A stretch of 6,003 nucleotides of DNA. Source: Evtepia sp. (GTDB taxonomy: Bacteria > Bacillota > Clostridia > Oscillospirales > Oscillospiraceae). Shown in pieces: positions 1 through 6,003 of the stretch (position 1 is the first letter of the stretch; every line of letters starts with the position of its first letter). Under the pieces are notes generated by a model, which saw only the letters and a program-made list of their open reading frames with translations, was not told the DNA's origin and did no database searches. Made by a program: the position numbers and the translations under genes. The stretch covers positions 1-6,003 of the forward strand of contig JAQSXW010000055.1 of NCBI GenBank assembly GCA_029256465.1. The letters run 5' to 3'.

Positions 1-41
1 GACACCATATAGTCGTCCTCTACAATAGCTACCTTAAACAT
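1..41 (-). CDS. Response regulator, N-terminal fragment (partner of the adjacent DcuS/CitA-type kinase)
   Basis: Only the first 13 codons are in the window; the gene continues past the left edge. The visible peptide, MFKVAIVEDDYMV, is a typical start of a CheY-like receiver domain: a hydrophobic first beta strand followed by the acidic group E8-D9-D10, which in this fold helps bind Mg2+ near the phosphoryl-accepting Asp (not in view). The ATG at 39-41 lies inside the last codons of the kinase gene, giving an 8-base overlap, and AAGGGGAG at 47-54 is a well-placed ribosome binding site. The overlap implies co-transcription and probable translational coupling. By analogy with DcuR/CitB/MalR partners of this kinase family, the rest is expected to contain a C-terminal DNA-binding domain, but that is inference. 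Confidence 0.8.
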   Translation of the reverse strand, partial: MFKVAIVEDDYMV

Positions 42-1653
42 TGGTGCTCCCCTTTCTCACAGTTCTTCGAAACGTCAGCAGAAATGTCGTTCCCACTCCT
101 AGTTCTGATTCCACTCGAACCTGCCCATGATATGCAGTTACTACTGCACTGACCAGAGACAAGCCTGTTCCGCGTTCTATGCTCTTCGTGGAAAATCCTC
201 TTCGAAAAATATTTTCCACGATCTCCGGCTCGATTCCAGGGCCGGTGTCTTCCACACAAATGAGAAGACTTTCCTCGTCTTCGTTAAGGCTTACGATAAT
301 TTCTTTCAGGCTGGGAACAGATAGATTCATAGCATCAATCGCGTTTTCAATCAGGTTCCCTAATATCGTCACACAGGCATCCGTGGGCAAAATCATCTCA
401 TCGGCTTGCAGTCTGCTTCCAGCCCCTAAACTTAAACGAATCCCCATTTCTGCACAGCGGCTGGTCTTCCCTACTAGGAGTGCCGCAACCGATGGGTCTT
501 CTATGGAGTTCATAATCTCTCCTACTGCCTTTCGTTGAATACTGGTGACATCCATGATATATGCTTCTGCCCTTTCTGTCTGTCCAAGTTGAAGAAGCCC
601 TAAAATCACGTGAAGCTTATTCATAAATTCATGGGTATAGGCCCGCAATGCATCTACCATGTGCAGCACACCAGTCAAATCCTTTGCTAGTCTCGTCACC
701 TCCGTGCGATTACGGAGGATTACTACTGCACCCACAATTCTTCCATCCTCCCAAATAGGCATTCGGTCGGACAAGATGTGTTTTTGATCAAGAAAAAGCA
801 GCGGGATATTGTGCTCTGAGCGTTTAGAAGAGAGAACACGATCAAGCGTAGAATCCGGGTAGATGTCTTGGAGCGCTTTTCCCAATATGTCCTCCTTCCT
901 TACCTCCAGCATTCTTGTTGCAGCCTTGTTGATATACATTAGATTTGCATTCCCGTCAATGGCTAAAATGCCCTCCTCCAATGCCTCAAGAATATCCTCT
1001 CGCTGATGGAAGAGGCCTAGGAAAGCCTCAGGTTCATATCCCATTAGAGACCTTTTGATACGGTCAGAGAGCTTAAAAGACAAAATAGCGCCTATGGCAA
1101 CAGCTGCAATTGCAATTAAGATAAAGGAAATTATGGTGTAAAGTACGCCTTGGGTCACGCTACGCATATAGATGCCCACCATGACAAATCCTAATAGTTC
1201 TCCATTGGTTCCTTTTACCGGAGCATAGGCACAGCGCTCTGCACCCGACCTGCCAGTGTCATGCGAAGTAAACGCTGGCTCTCCATCCAAAATGCGCTGT
1301 TGGACTTTGCCCATGTAGAATCTTCCAATGAGATCTCGGTCCGGATAGTAATACTGAATGTTATTGATATCCGCTACGGCAATGATATCAATATCACTAA
1401 TTTGCACGGTAGAAGTCTTTAGGAACTCATATAGCTCATCCGTAGGTTTTCCTGCTTCCAAATCGCGTAGTACAATTGGGATTCGTGCAATCACCTGTGC
1501 CGAGTTCATGAGATTACGATCTAATACATGTTGATTCTGCCTAAGGGTAAGGCAAAGCGTCCCAAACAAGGTTAGCAGTATTGTAATGGCAACAACAATG
1601 AGATTGACTGAAAATATTTGTGTGCGTATGGGCTTCATGCCGGTTTTTTTCAT
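34..1653 (-). CDS. DcuS/CitA-family membrane sensor histidine kinase
   Basis: A complete 539-residue sensor kinase. Seen in order: a transmembrane helix at about residues 14-37; an extracytoplasmic PAS-like (PDC) sensor domain at about 38-165, ending in the family-typical run APVKGTNGELLGFVMVGIY; a second membrane helix at about 169-192; a cytoplasmic PAS domain at about 217-320; a short dimerisation/phosphoacceptor segment around HEFMNKLH with probable phosphorylated His341; and a HATPase domain with N box N433/N437, G1 box DTGPGI (469-474) and G2 box GTGLSL (495-500). This layout defines the CitA/DcuS/MalK group, which senses citrate or C4-dicarboxylates and phosphorylates a CitB/DcuR-type regulator; that regulator begins immediately downstream. 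The start is favoured by AGGAGG at 1663-1668, nine bases before the ATG; Met6 has no such site. Sensor-pocket residues that usually bind carboxylate are partly replaced (Q100 and Y103 where R and H are expected; R140 kept), so the ligand is uncertain. Confidence 0.93.
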   Translation of the reverse strand: MKKTGMKPIRTQIFSVNLIVVAITILLTLFGTLCLTLRQNQHVLDRNLMNSAQVIARIPIVLRDLEAGKPTDELYEFLKTSTVQISDIDIIAVADINNIQYYYPDRDLIGRFYMGKVQQRILDGEPAFTSHDTGRSGAERCAYAPVKGTNGELLGFVMVGIYMRSVTQGVLYTIISFILIAIAAVAIGAILSFKLSDRIKRSLMGYEPEAFLGLFHQREDILEALEEGILAIDGNANLMYINKAATRMLEVRKEDILGKALQDIYPDSTLDRVLSSKRSEHNIPLLFLDQKHILSDRMPIWEDGRIVGAVVILRNRTEVTRLAKDLTGVLHMVDALRAYTHEFMNKLHVILGLLQLGQTERAEAYIMDVTSIQRKAVGEIMNSIEDPSVAALLVGKTSRCAEMGIRLSLGAGSRLQADEMILPTDACVTILGNLIENAIDAMNLSVPSLKEIIVSLNEDEESLLICVEDTGPGIEPEIVENIFRRGFSTKSIERGTGLSLVSAVVTAYHGQVRVESELGVGTTFLLTFRRTVRKGSTNV

Positions 1654-1729
1654 GTGTCTCCCCCTCCTCTCAATCTAATATTACATCGTGTTAAGAACCA
1701 TATTTCGCACTTTACTATTATTTTTCGAC

Positions 1730-1758
1730 ATTATACTTGTTATTATGACACAATGCAA
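1730..1758 (-). promoter_or_regulatory. Candidate sigma-A-type promoter for the kinase/regulator unit
   Basis: Read on the minus strand, TTGCAT (1753-1758) and a perfect TATAAT (1730-1735) are separated by 17 bases, the optimal spacing. The -35 box is weak, with TTG as its recognisable part. Transcription would start near position 1723 and leave a leader of roughly 70 bases before the kinase ATG at 1653. Identified by eye only. Confidence 0.5.
1738..1746 (+). promoter_or_regulatory. Candidate extended -10 promoter for the ATP synthase operon
   Basis: The plus strand reads TGTTATTAT, which fits the extended -10 form TGnTATAAT with one mismatch. There is no good -35 hexamer at the matching distance, which extended -10 promoters tolerate. 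A start near position 1753 would give a leader of about 85 bases before the TTG of atpB. Less likely alternatives are TATACT at 1732-1737 with TTTACT at 1711-1716 (15-base spacer), and TATGAT at 1807-1812, which would leave almost no leader. Confidence 0.35.
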
Positions 1759-1820
1759 ATCCCTTTTTTTACTTTCAAAAGGCTAGCAGGATCATTCTAG
1801 TCAGATTATGATTCGTTACT

Positions 1821-1840
1821 AAAGGGGGTGGTACAGCTTG
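1821..1840 (+). promoter_or_regulatory. Ribosome binding site deciding the TTG start of atpB
   Basis: AAAGGGGGTGG (1821-1831) lies six bases before the TTG at 1838-1840. The first in-frame ATG (codon 12, at 1871) has no comparable site, and starting there would remove part of the N-terminal segment before the first membrane helix. The strong site with a non-ATG codon supports initiation at TTG. Confidence 0.8.
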
Positions 1841-2536
1841 GAAGAAATCAATGCTGTCCTGCAAGAGATTATGGCGGGTACGTCCAATGTTTCCGTTCTT
1901 GGTCTTTTTAACGTTCCCAGTTCTATTGTCGCGAGCTGGGGGGTGATGCTTTTTCTAGTTATAGCCTCCATCTTTCTCACACGAAATTTAAAAAAGAACC
2001 CTTCAAAATCGCAAGTTATACTAGAAGCAGGCATTGGATTTTTTTACAACCTCTGTAAACAAAACCTCGGCAAGCATTGGCGAACTTACGCCCCATGGTT
2101 GGGTACTATCGCACTATACATTCTCTTCTCTAACTTGACTAGCCTTGTTAGTGTCCCTCCTCCAACGAAGGATTTATCCATCACAGCAACCTTAGCACTA
2201 CTCAGCCTGCTCTTCATTTATGGCAATCAGTTCTTGTATCATGGGCTCCTCGGTGGCCTCAAAAGATTCACAGAGCCTATGGTTTTCCTACTACCCATCA
2301 ATTTGATGGAGATCGCAATCCGCCCCATCTCCTTGTGCATGCGACTATTTGGCAATATCGTGGGCGGTTATATTCTCATGGAAATGATTATTTGCGTAGC
2401 ACCGGCAATCGTTCCAGTTCCTTTCAGCTTATACTTTGACCTTTTTGACGGTATTCTGCAAACAGTTGTATTTATATTCTTAACCATTTTGTTCACGCAT
2501 GAAAGTATTCATACTGAAGAATCTGTAGCTCACTAA
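1838..2536 (+). CDS. atpB: F-type ATP synthase subunit a
   Basis: Encodes the 232-residue Fo stator subunit that supplies the two half-channels for ions and faces the c ring in the membrane. Hydrophobic stretches at about residues 33-48, 85-105, 114-134, 147-165, 172-192 and 196-220 fit the family topology. The diagnostic motif RPISLCMRLFGN (162-173 region) contains the essential arginine R169 (E. coli R210) and N173; Q208 matches E. coli Q252. By hand alignment, E. coli E219 corresponds to Y178 and H245 to D201, which is unusual. The gene starts with TTG behind a strong ribosome binding site and ends in tandem TAA stops. It is the first gene of the operon, 27 bases before atpE. The length is in the normal bacterial range. 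Confidence 0.95.
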   Translation: MEEINAVLQEIMAGTSNVSVLGLFNVPSSIVASWGVMLFLVIASIFLTRNLKKNPSKSQVILEAGIGFFYNLCKQNLGKHWRTYAPWLGTIALYILFSNLTSLVSVPPPTKDLSITATLALLSLLFIYGNQFLYHGLLGGLKRFTEPMVFLLPINLMEIAIRPISLCMRLFGNIVGGYILMEMIICVAPAIVPVPFSLYFDLFDGILQTVVFIFLTILFTHESIHTEESVAH

Positions 2537-2539
2537 TAA

Positions 2540-2791
<252 letters not shown>

Positions 2792-2815
2792 AGCTTAGAA
2801 AAGGAGGCCGGCATC

Positions 2816-3304
2816 ATGCTTGAGTTTAACATTACCACCATGATTTGGACGGTCATCAATTTAATAGTCCTTTTTCTCTTGCTTAAAAAAATCCTATTTA
2901 AGCCGGTCATAACCATGATTGAAAGTCGGCAACAGGAAATTGAGCACAATATTGCTGCAGCTGTTGATCAGCGAACCAAAGCGGAATCAATGCTGGATGA
3001 GTATGGCACCAAACTGTCAAATGCGGGTCAAGAGGCTTCACAGCTGGTCGCTCAGGCAAAGACTCGCGCAGAGCAAGAGTATCAAACGATTATAGAAACA
3101 GCAAGAAGCGATGCAAGACGGCTGATAAATGAGACCGAATCTCAATTAGAAGCTGAACGAATTGAGATGCTTACCGGAGTTCGAAAAGAAGTTGCCACTC
3201 TGGCCCTCTTGGCGGCCGCTAAAGTTTCCAGCCGTGAGTTAAGCTACGACGACAACCAGTCTCTGTTGGAATCTTTTTTAGCCGAGGCAGGTGAACGCAC
3301 ATGA
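2816..3304 (+). CDS. atpF: F-type ATP synthase subunit b (peripheral stalk)
   Basis: Encodes a 162-residue stator stalk protein, normally a dimer, that ties subunit a in the membrane to delta and alpha on the F1 head. An N-terminal membrane helix spans about residues 7-25. It is followed by the conserved basic/proline turn KKILFKP (24-30), then a long charged helix rich in E, Q, K, R and A (about 34-160) that should form the coiled-coil stalk. Length is normal. AAGGAGG at 2801-2807 sits eight bases before the ATG. The TGA stop overlaps the atpH ATG as ATGA at 3301-3304, indicating translational coupling. Overall sequence is poorly conserved in this family, so identification rests on architecture plus operon position. 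Confidence 0.94.
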   Translation: MLEFNITTMIWTVINLIVLFLLLKKILFKPVITMIESRQQEIEHNIAAAVDQRTKAESMLDEYGTKLSNAGQEASQLVAQAKTRAEQEYQTIIETARSDARRLINETESQLEAERIEMLTGVRKEVATLALLAAAKVSSRELSYDDNQSLLESFLAEAGERT

Positions 3305-3825
3305 GTTACCTAGCCCGTCGCTATGCACAGGCTTTGTACGATACTGGTCTCAAGGAAACGCAGTTCACGGAAATAATAGAAGTAATCATGCATGATCCTG
3401 TACTGTGGGATACACTCCTAAGCCCCGTGATACGGTCTAAAGAGAAAATCTCCGTGCTTATAAATCTTCCTGAAGTTTCCAATTTTCCAATCATGCTTCG
3501 TTTTCTTGAGCTTCTTACCGAAAACCGCCGTATGGATTTGCTTCCAGAAATTGCAGCTGAGTTTCATACACTAACGCTAGATGAACAAAATGTCGCGGAA
3601 TGTGTGATGACTTGCGTTACTATTCCAAGTGAGCAGCAGCAAGAAAAGCTTAAACAGATGTTATGTAAGTTGCATCACAAATCGGAAGTTACTCTCCGCT
3701 TTATCATTGATCCTACGCTTTTAGGTGGATTCACCTTAACGATTGAAGGTGTAACCTATGACCGAAGCGTACGTGGCCGACTCAATGGCCTATCGCGCTA
3801 TTTAGAAGAGGTGAACGCAACATGA
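3301..3825 (+). CDS. atpH: F-type ATP synthase subunit delta
   Basis: Encodes the 174-residue subunit that caps the F1 head and joins it to subunit b. The N-terminal helical domain opens with [10 protein letters not shown] (5-14), the usual start of this family. The motif [19 protein letters not shown] (66-84) matches the conserved segment of family members, and the C-terminal [14 protein letters not shown] (137-150) with SVRGRLNGL (156-164) matches the typical delta ending. Start and stop codons overlap both neighbours by four bases (ATGA at 3301-3304 and 3822-3825), and AGGTGA at 3289-3294 serves as ribosome binding site inside atpF. Two cysteines (C101, C105) lie close together and C122 follows, with no sign that they bind metal. 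Confidence 0.95.
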   Translation: MSYLARRYAQALYDTGLKETQFTEIIEVIMHDPVLWDTLLSPVIRSKEKISVLINLPEVSNFPIMLRFLELLTENRRMDLLPEIAAEFHTLTLDEQNVAECVMTCVTIPSEQQQEKLKQMLCKLHHKSEVTLRFIIDPTLLGGFTLTIEGVTYDRSVRGRLNGLSRYLEEVNAT

Positions 3826-5339
3826 ATGCGAGACCGGAAGAAATTGTCTCCCTGCTGCGGGAAAAAATTGAAGGATATGATGTCAGAACCCAGCGTGCTG
3901 AAACCGGCACTGTACTGGAAATTGGCGACGGTATTGCCACCCTTTACGGCTTACAAGAAGCTGTTTATGGTGAGCTTTTGGAATTTGAAACTGGCGTCCA
4001 AGGCATGGTACTGGATTTAAAACGAGATACTGTTGGCTGTGTTTTGTTGGGTTCTGAAGAAGGTATTAAAGAGGGCACGGTCGTGAAACGAACTGGCCGT
4101 CCTGCTAGTGTGCCTGTTGGGGATTCTATGATTGGCCGTGTGGTAGATGCCTTGGGATTTCCCATTGACGGCAAAGGGCCCATTGAAACGACAGAAACCC
4201 GCCCCATTGAGTTTGAGGCTTTGGGTGTGGTTTCCCGAAAAGCGGTTACCGTCCCGCTTCAAACTGGCATTTTGGCGATTGACACCATGGTTCCAATTGG
4301 CCGTGGTCAGCGAGAGCTTATCATCGGAGACCGCCAAACCGGTAAGACTGCGATCGCCGTAGATACCATTCTGAATCAAAAAGGACAGAATGTGATTTGT
4401 ATTTATGTGGCTGTTGGTCAGAAAGCTTCTACCATCGCTCGTCTTCGCAATGTTTTAGAACAGCATGACGCAATGGATTATTCTATCATCGTTGCCGCCA
4501 ACGCCAGTGATTCGGCTCCCCTCCAGTACTTGGCTCCCTATGCGGGTGCCGCAATTGGAGAGCACTTTATGTTCCAAGGGAAGGATGTCCTCATCATTTA
4601 TGATGATCTCTCTAAGCACGCTGTGGCTTATCGAGCTCTCTCCTTGCTACTAAGGCGTTCTCCCGGTCGTGAAGCTTATCCTGGTGATATCTTCTATCTC
4701 CACTCCCGCCTTCTGGAGCGCGCTTGCCGCCTCTCTGAAGAGTACGGCGGTGGTTCGATGACGGCATTACCGATCATTGAGACGCTAGCTGGAGACGTAT
4801 CTGCCTATATTCCAACAAACGTTATTTCCATCACCGATGGTCAGATTTATTTGGAAACAGACCTGTTTAACTCTGGTCAGCGGCCTGCTATCAACGTGGG
4901 CTTGTCAGTCTCCCGTGTCGGCGGCGCTGCCCAAACCCGTGCCATTAAAAAGACAACTGGTACTTTACGTATCGATCTTGCTCGTTTCCGTGAGCTAGAG
5001 ATTTTCACCCAGTTTTCCTCTGACTTAGATTCATTGACCCAGAATAGCTTGGAACACGGCAAGCGACTACTAGAAATTTTGAAGCAACCTCGTTATCATC
5101 CCATGGGAGTAGCACGTGCAACCGTGATTCTCTATGTCTCCACGAATGGTTTGCTTTCGGACATTCCCATTGCACAGATTACAAGCTTTGCCCAGTCTTT
5201 TGCTGATTGCATTGAAAAACAACATTCAGATGTAATGGAAACAATTGAACAAAGCGGTGACCTTCCTGGTCCTTTCATTGAGGTGGTTCGAGCCGCTTTA
5301 GAGGAATTCAAAAAGCAGGTGGGCTCATGGCAGGCATAA
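3822..5339 (+). CDS. atpA: F-type ATP synthase subunit alpha
   Basis: Encodes the 505-residue non-catalytic nucleotide-binding subunit; three copies alternate with beta in the F1 head and carry the arginine finger for the catalytic sites. Seen in order: an N-terminal beta-barrel region with [16 protein letters not shown] (29-44), Walker A GDRQTGKT (169-176), Walker B VLIIYDD (256-262), and the family signature [10 protein letters not shown] (355-364), followed by R365, equivalent to the E. coli arginine finger R373. A helical C-terminal domain completes the protein. Length is normal. The ATG overlaps the atpH stop, with AGGTGA at 3809-3814 seven bases upstream. The 3' end overlaps atpG by 13 bases. 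No truncation or missing catalytic residue is seen. Confidence 0.98.
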   Translation: MNARPEEIVSLLREKIEGYDVRTQRAETGTVLEIGDGIATLYGLQEAVYGELLEFETGVQGMVLDLKRDTVGCVLLGSEEGIKEGTVVKRTGRPASVPVGDSMIGRVVDALGFPIDGKGPIETTETRPIEFEALGVVSRKAVTVPLQTGILAIDTMVPIGRGQRELIIGDRQTGKTAIAVDTILNQKGQNVICIYVAVGQKASTIARLRNVLEQHDAMDYSIIVAANASDSAPLQYLAPYAGAAIGEHFMFQGKDVLIIYDDLSKHAVAYRALSLLLRRSPGREAYPGDIFYLHSRLLERACRLSEEYGGGSMTALPIIETLAGDVSAYIPTNVISITDGQIYLETDLFNSGQRPAINVGLSVSRVGGAAQTRAIKKTTGTLRIDLARFRELEIFTQFSSDLDSLTQNSLEHGKRLLEILKQPRYHPMGVARATVILYVSTNGLLSDIPIAQITSFAQSFADCIEKQHSDVMETIEQSGDLPGPFIEVVRAALEEFKKQVGSWQA

Positions 5340-6003
5340 AGGAAATTCGAAACCACATCAAAAGTGTGGAAGCAACCTTAAAGATTACCAATGCCATGTA
5401 TCTGATCGCATCTTCCAGTTTACGCAAGGCCAGAAAGCAACTGACGGATGTGAAGCCATATTTTAACAAACTATCCTATACTATTGCAGACATTCTACAC
5501 CACTCTCCCAATATTATCCATCCATATTTTGACCAAAGGCCGAAAATAGGACCCGAGGATCGAAAGATTGGATATATTGTAGTGACCGGAGATAAAGGCT
5601 TGGCCGGTGCTTACAACCATAATGTACTGAAACTGGCAGAGGAGCAAATCAAGGGCAAAAAAAACTCGGTTCTGTTCCTCATTGGTCATATGGGCCGTTC
5701 TTGGTTTTCAGGAAAGAATGTCCACGTTGACCCTGACTTTTTATACTCTGCCCAGAATCCTACGATTGCTGAGGCACGGGAAATGACTGCTACTCTCTTG
5801 TCACAATATCAAGAAGGACAGTTAGATGAGGTCTGGGTTATCTATACTCATATGGTTAATCCCTTACTTTTGCAGCCAACCTGCCTCAAACTTCTTCCCT
5901 TGGAACGAGATCTTTTTCCTTGGGAACCCCGCACCGAGGAGTCTCAGCCTAGAACTGTCAACTATGTTCCCTCCGAAGAGATGGTTCTGGATGGTTTGGT
6001 CCC
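5327..6003 (+). CDS. atpG: F-type ATP synthase subunit gamma (3' end cut by the window)
   Basis: Encodes the central rotor shaft coupling c-ring rotation to the F1 catalytic sites. The window shows 225 complete codons of an expected 285-295; the frame is open to the right edge. The N-terminal helix starts [17 protein letters not shown] and includes [14 protein letters not shown] (23-36), matching the conserved segment AMxMVAxSKxRKA. The Rossmann-like core has [14 protein letters not shown] (84-97), the family's TSDRGLCG-type motif in a variant I associate with clostridial proteins. The ATG at 5327-5329 lies in the last codons of atpA, in another frame, giving a 13-base overlap. AGGTGG at 5317-5322, four bases upstream, is the likely ribosome binding site. 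The distal C-terminal helix, beta (atpD) and epsilon (atpC) should lie beyond the window. Confidence 0.95.
   Translation, partial: MAGIKEIRNHIKSVEATLKITNAMYLIASSSLRKARKQLTDVKPYFNKLSYTIADILHHSPNIIHPYFDQRPKIGPEDRKIGYIVVTGDKGLAGAYNHNVLKLAEEQIKGKKNSVLFLIGHMGRSWFSGKNVHVDPDFLYSAQNPTIAEAREMTATLLSQYQEGQLDEVWVIYTHMVNPLLLQPTCLKLLPLERDLFPWEPRTEESQPRTVNYVPSEEMVLDGLV

Larger units (their letters stand above)
1654..1837. other. Divergent intergenic region between the sensor kinase and the ATP synthase operon
   Basis: This AT-rich gap separates two oppositely transcribed units and must hold both start regions. It contains promoter candidates on both strands at about 1730-1758, a spaced repeat of TTTCG (1703-1707 and 1723-1727), the kinase ribosome binding site at 1663-1668 and the atpB ribosome binding site at 1821-1831. 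A 60-codon open frame across it on the plus strand is not credible as a gene. The T run at 1764-1770 has no GC-rich stem in front of it, so it is not an intrinsic terminator. No atpI-like gene is present. Confidence 0.8.

Noticed and set aside
179..538. 119-codon plus-strand open frame opposite the kinase HATPase region
   Set aside because: It lies fully antisense to well-conserved kinase motifs, shows no recognisable domain and no convincing ribosome binding site; it is a shadow frame.
1761..1770. CCCTTTTTTT as a possible intrinsic terminator
   Set aside because: There is no GC-rich inverted repeat directly before the T run, and no gene ends here on either strand.
1618..1800. 60-codon plus-strand open frame across the intergenic region
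   Set aside because: It begins opposite the kinase N-terminus and crosses both promoter candidates, with no ribosome binding site and no recognisable protein features.
1871..1873. ATG at codon 12 of atpB as the true start
   Set aside because: No good ribosome binding site precedes it, whereas the TTG at 1838 has AAGGGGGTGG at ideal spacing.
4017..4379. 120-codon minus-strand open frame inside atpA
   Set aside because: It is antisense to the highly conserved Walker A region of alpha and has no family resemblance; its open state follows from atpA codon composition.

Overview
The window looks like chromosomal DNA of an anaerobic Firmicute, most likely class Clostridia. The reasons are moderate GC content, strong AGGAGG-type ribosome binding sites, a TTG start, a gamma subunit carrying [10 protein letters not shown], and a DcuS/CitA-type two-component system. 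The species cannot be named from the sequence alone.

Layout. Positions 1-1653 (minus strand) hold a two-component pair read leftward: a complete membrane-bound sensor histidine kinase of the DcuS/CitA family, then the first 13 codons of its response regulator, which runs off the left edge. Positions 1654-1837 are a divergent intergenic region with overlapping promoter candidates for both directions. Positions 1838-6003 (plus strand) hold the first six genes of an F-type ATP synthase operon in the classical order atpB-atpE-atpF-atpH-atpA-atpG. The gamma gene is cut by the right edge, and atpD and atpC are expected beyond it. No atpI precedes atpB.

How the genes work together. Subunits a, c and b form the membrane Fo motor and stator. 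Delta joins b to the F1 head, alpha is the non-catalytic nucleotide-binding head subunit, and gamma is the rotor shaft. The three Fo genes have short spacers with strong ribosome binding sites. The b/delta, delta/alpha and alpha/gamma junctions overlap and are probably translationally coupled. The sensor kinase and regulator would sense an extracytoplasmic small molecule, by family a carboxylate, and control genes outside the window. Nothing shows that they regulate the ATP synthase, although the two transcription units share an upstream region.

Novelty. This is mainly conserved housekeeping sequence, and I see no undescribed system. The points worth a second look are residue-level departures in the kinase sensor pocket, in the c-subunit ion site and in the a-subunit half-channel, plus the overlapping divergent promoters and a repeated stop/start junction sequence.
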